From Endozoicomonas sp. SCSIO W0465 (lineage in GTDB: Bacteria; Pseudomonadota; Gammaproteobacteria; Pseudomonadales; Endozoicomonadaceae), in NCBI RefSeq assembly GCF_023716865.1, contig NZ_CP092417.1, forward strand, positions 4,566,001 through 4,630,000: 64,000 nucleotides of DNA, given 5' to 3'. The translations under genes were made by a program, and so were the position numbers. Below, piece by piece: positions 35,652-46,502 of this stretch; position 1 is the first letter of the stretch; every line of letters starts with the position of its first letter. The notes below the pieces were generated by a model. It saw only the letters and a program-made list of their open reading frames with translations. It was not told where the DNA came from and made no database searches.

Positions 35652-38600
35652 TTATCCTGCGTCAGGGCGTATCATCGCAAGCAGTACGTTGATAAAGTCT
35701 TTCCTCTTGATCTCGTAATCAGTCACATGCGCGGTTGTCGATAGCCAGCGGTTAACGCTTTGCTCAAAACCATCACGGTATGCATGGCTACGCAATGTCC
35801 ATTGAAGTTTCCCGGTAAGTGCATAAAGGCGTTGCTGTTCTTGCCGGAGCTGATCCGGCTGATCGTCAGGATTACCTTCAGAGTAAAGATCGATAAACTG
35901 CCTGGCTTTATTCAGGGTAAGCAAAGAGCGCATAAGCAAGCCATAAATGCGCTCCTCCGTTGTTTTCGGGAGGTTGAAAAGAATGGTTCGTGGTATGTTG
36001 GGTATCTGCTCGCCTTTTTGCAATTGATCGGTCAGCGCAACAAGATTATCAGCCAGGTATTCAAGCGTGTCATTCAATAACCCGGTTTCTTCAGCAAACG
36101 GCAAACAGCATACCGGCTGCTCAACGCCGGGAACGCAAACTGACAGACGTTGTACATTTCCGTGCATTAATCTGGTGTCAACACTGACCTGAAACCCCAT
36201 TGCTTTCGCATCAAAATCCCCCTCTCTGAGAACAATATTGTATGCTTTTGGTAATTTGATCTCCTGACATCCGTGCATTGGCCAGATCAGGATACGTTTG
36301 GGGATTTCTGCATCCCTGTCGGTATTGAGTAACCGCAGCCTGTCAAGGAGTGTTCTGGCAACCCCCTCTGTCGCGCAAATAATGTCAATATCATTGAATG
36401 ATGAACAACGGTTCTGTAAAAACCGCGCGTATGAACCGGTAATCACAATGGGTGGATCAGTATAACCGCCATTGATTTCCTGAAGAATTTCCAGTGCTTT
36501 TAGCGTTAGCGTATTGAACTGCGCAACCTGCTGGCCCGGGAAAAACGGCATGCCTATTTTCAACATTTGTTTTAATGCTTGCGTCAGGTTTTGAGCCTCA
36601 CTGACAGTAGCTGCCTGGACTGCGGAGGCGTTCTGTGCTTTCTCTTTTACGCTGCTATTGACTGAATGGACTGCATGACTATTTCTTCTATCGTTGTCCC
36701 ACCCCGGAACAGCATTATCCCGTTTAAACAGTAACTCATCCATTATATTGGCTTCGTCGCTGCATCGTTCCAACCAGCGGCTTAAAGCATGACGCAGCCT
36801 GCTTCCTTCAGGGAAACGCTGAAGGGACTTCAGAACCTCGCTCTTATGGATTTGTCGTCCATCAACAGACTGGCTCGTGATATAACATTGTGCCAGGAAG
36901 AAGAACTGTAAGCGTGAATTCTGAAATGAACTTCTGAGTGTTGTGATGGTTTGCCATACCACTTCTGCTGACACGCTCTGATGATCAATGAGTAGCTGAT
37001 ACTGCATCGCCATGAATTTCAATATACATTGTAATCGACGCTGCTCGTCATTTTTGATCGATACGCTGTTTAAGATTTGCCAGGCCTGTTGAATGGTATC
37101 CTGAGCGTCATCGGCTTCATCGTACCGCTGAGGTTGTTTTAACCTTTGAATCAGGTATTCAGCTTGCCTTGAAGAATGATCCCCCGGTACATCATTAAAT
37201 GCTGCCAATACTTTCTGATTATCCAGATAGCCGCTATTTAATGCTCTTGCATTCAATACCAACTGAGAATAAAAAATAGCCTTTTCGAGCAACCAGCCAC
37301 CGCGTTCATAGTCCTTAACCACGGCATCCGATATGACCTGCCGACCATTCAACACCAGGCCCCTCAGGCAACACAGTTCTTTAAAGCACGCCAATTCCAG
37401 TGCTGCTCTGGCTGCCTGATAGTCGTTGACCACCGCTTCCGGTGTGACCTGCTGACCATTCAACAGCAGGCCCCTCAGGCAGCATTGTTGCTTAAAATAC
37501 GCCAGCTCCAGTATTGCGCTGACTGCCTGAAAATCTTCAACCACGGCACCCGGCACAACCTGCTGGCCATTCAACGCCAAGCCTCTCAGGCAACACTCTT
37601 GCTTAAAGCGCGCTATTCCCAGTTTACCTTCTGCACTCTTCGGGAAATCCTCAACCACAGCATCCGGTGTGACCTGCCGGCCATTCAACGTCAGTCCCCT
37701 CAGGCAACATTCCACTTTGAAGCGTGCTATCCCCAGTTTGCCTTCCGGACTGTCCGGAAAGTCCTTAACCACGGCATCCGGTGTGACCTGTCGGCCATTC
37801 AACAGCAGACCTATCAGGCAACATTCTTGCTTAAAGCGCGCTATCCCCAGTTTGCCTTCCGGACTATCCGGAAAAGCCTTAACCACCGCATCCGGTATGA
37901 CCTGCTGGCCATTTAACGGCAGGCCTATCAGGCAACATTCTTGCTTAAAGCGCGCTAACTCCAGTGTTACTCTGGCTGCCTGATAATCCTTAACTACCGC
38001 TTCCGGTGTGACCTGCTGGTCATTCAACGTCAGGCCCCTCAGGCAACATTCCGCTTTGAAGCGCGCTACACCCAATTTACCTGCCGGACTGTCCGAAAAA
38101 TCCTTGACCACCGCATCCGGTTTGACCTGCTGACCATTCAATACCAGGCCCCTCAGGCAACATTCTTGCTTAAAGCGCGCTATTCCCAGTTTACCTTCCG
38201 CACTCTCCGGGAAATCCTCAACCACGGCATCCGGTGTGACCTGTCGGCCATTCAGCAACAGGTTCTTCAGGCAACATTGTTCTTTAAAGCGCGCTAACCC
38301 CAATTTGCCTTCCGGACTATCCGGAAAAGATTTAACCACCGCATCCGGTGTGACCGGCTGACCATTCAATAGCAATCCCCCCAGGCAACATTGTTCCTTA
38401 AAGCGTGCCAGCTCCAGTCTTGCCTTGACTGCCTGATAATCCCTGGCCACCTCATCCGGTGTGACCTGCTGGCCATGCAACGGCAGACCCATCAGGCAAC
38501 ATTGTTGCTTGAAGCGCGCTATCCCCAATTTGCTTGCCGGACTGTCCGGAAAATCCTTAATCACCGCATCCGGTGTGACCTGCTGGCCATTCAGCACCAG

Positions 38601-39327
38601 GCCCCTCAGGCAACATTCCGCTTTGAAATGCGCCAGTTCCAGCGTTGCTTTAGCTGCCTGACAATCCTTGACCACCTCATCCGGTCTGATCTGCCGGCCA
38701 TTCAGCGCCAGGCCCCTCAGGCAACATTCCTTTTTGAAGCGCGCCAGCTCCAGTGTGGCTTTTGATTGCCTGATAATCCTCAACCACCAAATCCGGCGTA
38801 ACTTTCTGGCCATTCAATAGCAATTCTCTCAGGCAACATTGTTCCTTAAAGCGTGCTATTGCCAACCTGCACTTACCGGTTCGACCCGGAACCCGTTTAA
38901 ATTCCTGAATGACCTGGTCCGGGGTGATTTTTCTATGGCCTTGAGGAATGTTCTGTATACAGAGTTTTGCCAAAAAGAAGCCACGTCTGAGTGAAGTTCT
39001 GTCATTTCCATAGGCGTTCAACACATCAGCCGGGGCGATTTGCCGTCCATGTAACATTTTTTTTTCCCAAAAGGCATCTTCTAACCGTGCGCCATCATCC
39101 AGGGTGGTAGCTGTGCCTCTATGAGATTGATGACTTGAGACTCGTTTACCGTTAAATACACTTCCGGAATGGTTGGGGAGCCGACTTGAGCCGGTTTGTC
39201 GGGCTTGCAGGCCACCTCTGGCAGGAGGCCCCGGGCAGGAGTGCCCGGGGCGGGAGTAGGTTGATGCTGCTGCTTTCAGAATGAACCCCGGCTGACTTGA
39301 ACTATGAACGCGACCGTTTGACCTCAA
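35652..39327 (-). pseudogene. Solenoid-nucleotidyltransferase paralogue, copy 5 (single-base frameshift)
   Basis: The N-terminal part (216 residues, from TTG 39327) and the remainder (open frame 35652-38813) are in different frames. They join at 38760-38763, where a run of four T (A on the coding strand) replaces the three expected from other units, inside the first repeat. Correcting this one base gives a full copy of about 1,225 residues with 14 repeats, an intact D-x-D (36392-36384) and a normal tail. The break could be a true mutation, a slippage-type switch or a sequencing error in a homopolymer. The stop TAA is followed directly by the ATGG of copy 4. Confidence 0.7.
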
Positions 39328-39346
39328 AATGATTTTCAGGTTCCAT

Positions 39347-42300
39347 TTATCGTGTTTCAGGGCGCATCATCGCCAACAGTACACTGATAAACTCCTTCTT
39401 CTTGATCTCGTAATCATTCACCTGCTGAGTGGTCGATAGCCAGCGATTAACGCTTTGCTCAAAACCATCACGGTAAACATGGCTACGCAATTTCCATTGA
39501 AGTTCCTCAGCAAGTGCATAAAGGTGTTGCTGTTGTTCCCGGAGCAGGTCAGGCTGGTCGTCAGGTTTTCCTTCAGAGTACAGAGCAATAAACTGCCTGG
39601 CTTTATTCAGGCTAAGCAGAGAGCGTATAAGCAAGCCATAAATACGCTCCTCCATTGTATTGGGAAAGTTGAATATAATGGTGCGAGGTATGTTCGGTAC
39701 CCTGCCTTTTTGCAAAAGCTCAGTCAACAGAACAAGGTTATCAGCCAGGTATTTCAGTGTGTCATTCAATAATCTGGTTTCTTCAGCAAACGACAAACAG
39801 CATACCGGCTTCTCAACGCCGGGAACGTGAACGGATAGCCGTTCTGCATTTCCATGTATTACTCTGGCGTCAACACTGACCTGAAGACCCATTACTTTCG
39901 TACCAAAATCACCCTCTCCAAGAACAATATTGTATCCATTGGGTAATTTGATCTCCTGACATCCGCGCATTGGCAAGATGAGGATGCGTCTTGGGATTGC
40001 TGAATCCCCGTCAGTATTAAGTGCCCTCAGCTTGTCAAAGAGGGTTCTGGCAGCCACCTCTGTTGCGCAAATAATGTCAATATCATTGAATGATGAGCAG
40101 CGGTTCTGCAAAAACCGCGCGTATGAACCGGTAATCACAATGGGTGGAACGGTATAGTCGCCATTGATTTCCGGAATAATCTCCAGTGCTTTTAGCGTCA
40201 GTGCATGTAACTGCGGAACCGGCTGGTCCGGGCAAAACGGTGTGCCTATTTTTAACGCTGATTTTAATGCTCGCGTCAGGTTTTGAGCCCAGCCTACGGT
40301 AGCTGCCCGGGCGACGGACGTGTTCTCTGCTTTTTCTTTTACGCTATTGACTGAATGGACTGCATGGCTATTTCGTCTATCATTGCCACGCCCCGGAACA
40401 ACATTATCCCGATCCCGTTTAAACAGTAACTCATCCATTATATTGGCTTCGGCACTGCATTGATCAAACCAGCGGCTTAAAGCATGACGCAGATTGCTTG
40501 CTTCAGGGAAACTCTGAAGGCACTTCATAACCTGGCCCTTATCGATCTGTCGTCCATCAACAGACTGGTTCGTGATATAACATTGTGCCAGGAAAAAGAA
40601 CTGTAAGCGTAAATTTTGAAATGAGTTCCTGAGTGTTGTGATGATTTGCCATACCGCTTCTGCTGACACGCTCTGATGATCAATTGGCAACTGATACTGC
40701 ATAGCAATGAATTTCAATATACATTGCAGTCGACGCAGCTCATCATTTTTGATCGATACGTTGTTTAAGATTTGCCAGGCCTGTTGGATAATATCCCGAG
40801 CATCGTCGGTTTCATCGTACCACTGAGGTTGCTTTAACCTTTGCATCAGGTATTCAGCCTGTCGTGAAGAATGATCCCCGGGTACGTCATTAAATGCTGC
40901 CAATACTTTCTGGTTATCCAGATAACCGCTATTCAATTCTTTTGCATTCAATGCCAGCTGAGAATAAAAAATTGCCTTTTCGAGTAACCAGCCTCCGCGT
41001 TCATAATCCTTAACCACTGCATCCGGTATGACCTGCCGACCATTCAATGGCAGGCCCTTCAGGCAACATTGTTCTTTGAAACGGACCAGATCCAGCCCTG
41101 CTCTGGCTACCTGATAATCCTTAACCACCGCATCCGTAGTGACCTGCTGACCGTTCAACAGCAGGCCCCTCAGGCAACAATGTTCCTTAAAGCGCGCCAG
41201 CTCTATTATTGCTCTGGCTGCCTGATAATCCTCAACCACGGCACCCGGTAAAACCCGCTGGCCATTCAACTTCAGGCCCCTCAGGCAACATTCTGCTTTG
41301 AAGCGCACTCTCCCCAGTTTGCCTGCCGGACTGTCCGGAAAATCCTTAACCACGGCATCCGGTGTGACCTGCCGGCCATTCAACATCAGGCCTCTCAGGC
41401 AACATTGTTCCTTAAAGCGCGCTATCCCCAGTTTGCCTTCCGGACTATCCGGAAAATCCTTGACCACCGCATCCGGTATGACCTGCTGGCCATTCAACGG
41501 CAGGCCTATCAGGCAACATTGTTGCTTAAAGCGCGCCAGCTCCAATGTTATTCTGGCTGCCTGATAATCATTAACCACGGCATCCGGTGTAACCTGCTGG
41601 CCATTCAATGCCAGCCCCTTCAGGCAACACTCCGCTTTGAAGCGCGCTACCCCCAGTTTGCCTTCCGAACTATCCGGAAAATCCTTGACCACCGCATCCG
41701 GTGTGACCTGCTGACCATTCAACACCAGGCCCCTAAGGCAACAGGCCGCTTTGAAGCGTGCCAGCTCCAGTGTGGCCCTGGCTGCCTGATAATCCTTGAC
41801 CACTGCATCCGGTATGACCTGCTGGCCATCCAACGCCAGGCCCCTCAGGCAACATTCCGCTTTGAAACGAGCCAACTCCAGTGGGGCTTTGACTGCCTGA
41901 TAATCCTTAACCACCGCAACCGGTGTAACCTTCTGGTCATTCAACGACAGGCCCCGCAGGCAACATTTTTCCTTAAAGCGTGCTAATCCCAGTTTGCCTT
42001 CCTGGCTTTCCGGGAAATCCTTAACCACCTCATCCGGTGTGACCTGCCTGCCATTCAATGGCAGCCCCCTCAGGTAACAGTGCTCCTTAAAGCGAGCCTG
42101 CTCCAGTGCTGCCCTGGCTGCCTGAAAAGCCTTAACCACCGCATCCGGTGTGAACTGCCGGCTATTCAACGGTGGGTCATTCAGGCAACCATTCAGGAAA
42201 CATTGTTGCTTAAAATGCGCCACCTCCAAGGTTGCTCTGTCTGCCTGATAATCCTTAACCACTTCATCCGGTGTCACTTGCTGCCCCTTCAATGTCAGGT

Positions 42301-43351
42301 CCATCAGGCAACAACGTTCCTTAAAGCGCACTATCCCCAGTCTGCCTTCCCGGCTATCCGGGAAAGATTTGACCACCGCTTCCGGTGTGACCTGCTGGCC
42401 ATTCAATAGCAGCCCCCTCAGGCAACATTCCGCTTTAAAGCGTGCTAGCTCCAGCGTTGCCCTGACTGCCTGATAATCCTTAACCACCGCATCCGGTGTG
42501 ACCTGCAGGCCATTCAACGGCAGGCCATTCAGGCAACAGTGTTCCTTAAAGCGTGCTATCCCCAGTTTACCTTCCGGACTCTCCGGGAAATTCTCAACCA
42601 CCTCATCCGGTGTGACCTGTCGGCCATTCAACGGCAGGCTCTTCAGGCAACAGTGTACTTTAAAGCGCGCCAACCCCAGTTTGCCTTCCGGACTATTCGG
42701 AAAAGATTTAACCACCGCATCCGGTGTGACCTGCTGGCCATTCAATGGCAGGCGTCTAAGGCAGCATTGTTCTGTGAAGCGCGCCAGCTCCAGTGTTGCT
42801 TTAGCAGCCTGAAAATCCTGAACCACCATATCCGGTGTGACCCGCTCACCATTCAATGCCAGGCCCTTCAGGCAACATTCTTCCTTAAAGCGTGCTATCG
42901 CTAACTGGCACCTACTGTTTCGATCCGGAGCCCGGTTGAATTCCTGAATGACCTGGTCCGGGGTAATTTTTCTATTGCCATGTGGAATGTTCTGTAAACA
43001 GAGTCTTTGCAAAAAGAAGCCACGTCTGAGTGAGTTTCTGTCATTGCCATAGGCTGCAAGCACATCAGCCGGGGTGATTTGACGTCCTTGTAATAGATTT
43101 TTTTCCCAGAAGGCGTCTTCAAACCGTTTACCATTATCCGTGGCGGCGGCTGTAACTCTATGAGATTGATGGCTTGAGATTCGTTTACCGTTAAATGCAC
43201 TTCCGGGATGATCAGGCAGCCGACTTGATCCCGTTTGTCGGGTTTGTAGGCCACCTCTGCCAGGAGGCCCCGGGCGGGAGTAGGTTGATGCCGTTGCTTT
43301 CAGAATGAATCCCTGCTCACTTGGACTATAAACACCACCGTTGGACCTCAA
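39347..43351 (-). CDS. Solenoid-nucleotidyltransferase paralogue, copy 6
   Basis: 1,334 residues, the longest copy, starting at TTG 43351. It has 17 repeats, the most in the array. One of them (around 42170-42200) carries a four-residue insertion (QQCFLNGCLNDPPLNSRQF). The cap reads EDAFWEKNLLQGRQITPADV. The C-terminal domain has VITGSYARFLQNRC and DIDIICATE (D-x-D at 40084-40076) and a complete tail ending MMRPETR. Its TAA is separated by 20 bases from the TTG of copy 5 and is directly followed by ATGG. No signal peptide or membrane segment is seen. Confidence 0.8.
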   Translation of the reverse strand: MRSNGGVYSPSEQGFILKATASTYSRPGPPGRGGLQTRQTGSSRLPDHPGSAFNGKRISSHQSHRVTAAATDNGKRFEDAFWEKNLLQGRQITPADVLAAYGNDRNSLRRGFFLQRLCLQNIPHGNRKITPDQVIQEFNRAPDRNSRCQLAIARFKEECCLKGLALNGERVTPDMVVQDFQAAKATLELARFTEQCCLRRLPLNGQQVTPDAVVKSFPNSPEGKLGLARFKVHCCLKSLPLNGRQVTPDEVVENFPESPEGKLGIARFKEHCCLNGLPLNGLQVTPDAVVKDYQAVRATLELARFKAECCLRGLLLNGQQVTPEAVVKSFPDSREGRLGIVRFKERCCLMDLTLKGQQVTPDEVVKDYQADRATLEVAHFKQQCFLNGCLNDPPLNSRQFTPDAVVKAFQAARAALEQARFKEHCYLRGLPLNGRQVTPDEVVKDFPESQEGKLGLARFKEKCCLRGLSLNDQKVTPVAVVKDYQAVKAPLELARFKAECCLRGLALDGQQVIPDAVVKDYQAARATLELARFKAACCLRGLVLNGQQVTPDAVVKDFPDSSEGKLGVARFKAECCLKGLALNGQQVTPDAVVNDYQAARITLELARFKQQCCLIGLPLNGQQVIPDAVVKDFPDSPEGKLGIARFKEQCCLRGLMLNGRQVTPDAVVKDFPDSPAGKLGRVRFKAECCLRGLKLNGQRVLPGAVVEDYQAARAIIELARFKEHCCLRGLLLNGQQVTTDAVVKDYQVARAGLDLVRFKEQCCLKGLPLNGRQVIPDAVVKDYERGGWLLEKAIFYSQLALNAKELNSGYLDNQKVLAAFNDVPGDHSSRQAEYLMQRLKQPQWYDETDDARDIIQQAWQILNNVSIKNDELRRLQCILKFIAMQYQLPIDHQSVSAEAVWQIITTLRNSFQNLRLQFFFLAQCYITNQSVDGRQIDKGQVMKCLQSFPEASNLRHALSRWFDQCSAEANIMDELLFKRDRDNVVPGRGNDRRNSHAVHSVNSVKEKAENTSVARAATVGWAQNLTRALKSALKIGTPFCPDQPVPQLHALTLKALEIIPEINGDYTVPPIVITGSYARFLQNRCSSFNDIDIICATEVAARTLFDKLRALNTDGDSAIPRRILILPMRGCQEIKLPNGYNIVLGEGDFGTKVMGLQVSVDARVIHGNAERLSVHVPGVEKPVCCLSFAEETRLLNDTLKYLADNLVLLTELLQKGRVPNIPRTIIFNFPNTMEERIYGLLIRSLLSLNKARQFIALYSEGKPDDQPDLLREQQQHLYALAEELQWKLRSHVYRDGFEQSVNRWLSTTQQVNDYEIKKKEFISVLLAMMRPETR

Positions 43352-43390
43352 TATGATTATCAGGTTCCATTTATCGTGTGTCAGGGGAAG

Positions 43391-46300
43391 TCAACTTAAA
43401 CGGGTGTTTTTTGGGCTTACCCAATTTTGTTCAGAGTCCATCATCGCAAGCAGTCCTTTGATCAAGTCCTTCCTCTTGATCTCGTAATCATTCACATGCC
43501 GAGTGGTTGATAACCAGCGGTTAACGCTTTGCTCAAAACCATTACGATAAGCATGGTTAAGCAGTGTCAATTGAAGTTTCTCAGTCAGTGCATGAAGGCG
43601 TTGCTGTTCTTCTTGAAGCTGATCAGGCCAGTCGTCAGGTTCTCCTTCAGAGTACAGAGCGATAAACTGCCTGGCTTTATTCAGGGTAAGCAGGGAGCGC
43701 ATAAGCAAGCCATAAATACGCTCCTCCGTTGTGTTGGGAAGGCTGAAAAGAATGGTTCGTGGTATGTCAAATACCTCGCCTTTTTGCAATCGCCCGGTTA
43801 ACAGAAGCAGGTTATCAGCCAGGTATTTCAGCTTGTTATTCAATAACCTGGTTTCTCCAGCAAACGACAAACAGCATACCGGTTTCTCAACGCCGGGAAC
43901 ATGAACTGAAAACAGTTCTGAATTTCCATGTATTACTCTGGTGTCGACACTGACCTGAAGCCCCGTTGTTTTCGTACCAAAATCGCCCTCTCTGAGAACA
44001 ATATTGTATGCTTTGGGTAATTTGATCTCCTGACATCCGCGAATTGGCCAGATAAGGATGTGTTTGGGGATTTCTGAACCTCTGTCAGCGTTAAGTGCCC
44101 GCAGCTTGTCAAACAGTGTTCTGGCAGGCACCTCTGTCGTGCAGATAATGTTAATATCATTAAATGATGAACAGAGGTTCTGTAAAAAACGCGCGTATGA
44201 ACCGGTAATCACAATGGGTGGATCACTATAAAAACCGTTGATTTCCTGAATAATCTCCAGTGCTTTTAACGTTAGCGTATTTAGCTGCGAAAACTGCTGG
44301 TCCGGGAAAAACTGCGTGCCTATTTTTAACGCCTGTTTTAACGTTTGCTGCAGGTTTTGAGCCGCAGCGACGGTGGCTGACCGGGCGACGGATCCATGCT
44401 CTGCTTTTTCTGTTTCATCCCCGCACGCCCTCTCCCTGCAAAGAAACAGCGCCCCCTGGTCAAGAAGGGCAACAGGTTTTTCTTCTGATTCTGCTCTCTG
44501 GCAAGAACTTTCTGTATCGGGGATTACCTCATCGAGGATATCTCGATGTTCATACCTGGTGTTATTTACACAATTGGCCGAATAACTATTTCTTCTATCA
44601 CTGACCCACTCCGGAAAGGCATTATCTCGTTTAAACAGTAACTCATCCATTATGTTGGCGTTGCCGCTGAATTGATCAAACCAGCAGCTTAAAGCATGGC
44701 GCAGCTTGCTTCCTTCAGGGAAACTCTGAAGGCACTCCAAGACCCGGGCCTTATGGATTGGTCGTCCATCAACCGGCTGCCCCGAGATATAACATTGTGC
44801 CAGGAAAAAGAACTGTAAGCGCAAATTCTGAAATGAACCCCTGAGTGTTGAGATGTTTTGCAAGATCTCTTCTGCTGACACACTCTGATGATCAATTGGC
44901 AACCGATACTGCATCGCCATAAATTTCAATATGCATTGCTGTCGACGTTGTTCATCGTCTTTACTCAATATGCGTTTCAGGATTTCCCAGGTCTGTTGAA
45001 TGATCTCCTGAGCCTCGTTAGTTTCGTCGTACCACTGAGGTTGTTTCAATCTTTGCATCAGGTATTCAACTTGCCTTGAAGAGTGACATCCCGGTACCTC
45101 ATTAAATGCTTCCAATACTTTCTGGTTATCTAGATAGCCGCTACCCAATTCTCTTGCATTCAATGCCAGCTGAGAATAAAAAATAGCCTTTTCGAGCAAC
45201 CAGCCACCGCGTTCATACTCCTTAACCACCGTATCTGATGTGACCTGCTGACCATTCAACAGCAGGCCCCTCAGGCAACATTCTGCCTTGAAGCGCACCT
45301 GTTCCAGTGTGGCCTTGGCTGCCTGATAATCCGCAACCACGACATCCGGTGTAACCTGCTGGCCATCCAACGCCAGGCCTCTCAGGCAACACTGTTGCTT
45401 AAAGCGCGCCAGATCCAGTGTTGCTCTGGCTACCTGAAAATCCTTAATCACCACATCCGGTGTGATCTGCTGGCCATTCAGCGCCAGGCCCCTCAGGCAA
45501 CATTCCGCTTTGAAGCGCGCTATCCCCAGTTTACCTTCTGCACTCTCAGGGAAATCCTTAACCACTGCATCCGGCGTGACCTGGCGCCCTTCCAACGCCA
45601 GGCCCCTCAGGCAACAGTGTTCCTTAAAGCACGCTATCCCGAGTTTACCTGCCGGACTATCCGGGAAACTGTTAATCACCTCATCCGGTCTGATCTGTCG
45701 GCCATGCAATGGCAGGCCCCTCAGGCAACATTGCGCCATAAACCGCGCCAGCTCCAGTGTTGCTCTGGCTGCCCGATAATCCTTAACCACGGCATCTGTT
45801 GTGACCTGCTGACCATTTAACGGCAGGCCCCTCAGGCAACATTCTGCTTTAAAGCGAGCAATCCCCAGCTTGCCATCCGGAGTATCCGGAAAAGCCTTAA
45901 CCACCGCGCCCGGTGAGACCTGCTGGCCATTCAGCACCAGCCCCTTCAGGCAACATTGGTCCATAAAGCGTGCTATCGCTAACTGGTACTTTCTTCTTCG
46001 ATCCGGAGCCCGGTTGAATTCCTGAATGACCTGATCCGGGGTAATTTTTCTATTGTCATGGGGAATGTTCTGAAAGCAGAGCTTTTGTAAAAAGAAGGCA
46101 CATCTAAGCGAGTTACTGTCATGTCCATAAGCGGTAAGGACATCAGCCGGGGTGATTTGACGCCCTCGTAATATTTTTTTTTTCCAAAAGGCATCTTCAA
46201 AACATCTACCTTCATCCGGGGTGGTGTCTCTACCCCTATGAGCATGAGATTGATGGGTTGAGACTGGTATACCGTTAAACACACTGTCGGAACGGTTGGA

Positions 46301-46432
46301 AAACCCGCCTGAACCGGCTTGTCGGCCATCCCTGACAGGAGGCCTTCTGTGGGAAGAGGTTGATGCTGTTGCTTTCAGAATAATGCCCTGTCCGCTTGGA
46401 CTGTGACCAAAAATACTGCTGTTTGACCTCAA
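43391..46432 (-). CDS. Solenoid-nucleotidyltransferase paralogue, copy 7 (D-x-N variant)
   Basis: About 1,013 residues from the shared TTG (46432); a GTG 18 bases upstream is also possible. It is the most divergent copy. It has only seven repeats, and an extra stretch of about 55 residues in the linker (encoded about 44390-44570, containing RYEHRDILDEV and LFLCRERACGDE). The motif reads D-I-N (44158-44150) in place of D-I-D, although the frame is intact. The tail is longer than usual and ends SPKNTRLS. An inactive enzyme with preserved binding part is the simplest reading. Confidence 0.78.
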   Translation of the reverse strand: MRSNSSIFGHSPSGQGIILKATASTSSHRRPPVRDGRQAGSGGFSNRSDSVFNGIPVSTHQSHAHRGRDTTPDEGRCFEDAFWKKKILRGRQITPADVLTAYGHDSNSLRCAFFLQKLCFQNIPHDNRKITPDQVIQEFNRAPDRRRKYQLAIARFMDQCCLKGLVLNGQQVSPGAVVKAFPDTPDGKLGIARFKAECCLRGLPLNGQQVTTDAVVKDYRAARATLELARFMAQCCLRGLPLHGRQIRPDEVINSFPDSPAGKLGIACFKEHCCLRGLALEGRQVTPDAVVKDFPESAEGKLGIARFKAECCLRGLALNGQQITPDVVIKDFQVARATLDLARFKQQCCLRGLALDGQQVTPDVVVADYQAAKATLEQVRFKAECCLRGLLLNGQQVTSDTVVKEYERGGWLLEKAIFYSQLALNARELGSGYLDNQKVLEAFNEVPGCHSSRQVEYLMQRLKQPQWYDETNEAQEIIQQTWEILKRILSKDDEQRRQQCILKFMAMQYRLPIDHQSVSAEEILQNISTLRGSFQNLRLQFFFLAQCYISGQPVDGRPIHKARVLECLQSFPEGSKLRHALSCWFDQFSGNANIMDELLFKRDNAFPEWVSDRRNSYSANCVNNTRYEHRDILDEVIPDTESSCQRAESEEKPVALLDQGALFLCRERACGDETEKAEHGSVARSATVAAAQNLQQTLKQALKIGTQFFPDQQFSQLNTLTLKALEIIQEINGFYSDPPIVITGSYARFLQNLCSSFNDINIICTTEVPARTLFDKLRALNADRGSEIPKHILIWPIRGCQEIKLPKAYNIVLREGDFGTKTTGLQVSVDTRVIHGNSELFSVHVPGVEKPVCCLSFAGETRLLNNKLKYLADNLLLLTGRLQKGEVFDIPRTILFSLPNTTEERIYGLLMRSLLTLNKARQFIALYSEGEPDDWPDQLQEEQQRLHALTEKLQLTLLNHAYRNGFEQSVNRWLSTTRHVNDYEIKRKDLIKGLLAMMDSEQNWVSPKNTRLS

Positions 46433-46502
46433 AATGATTATTAGGTTCACTCAATTTATGATGCGGTCAGATATTGGGCAGTAATCAGGTAACTATTTCA
46501 TC

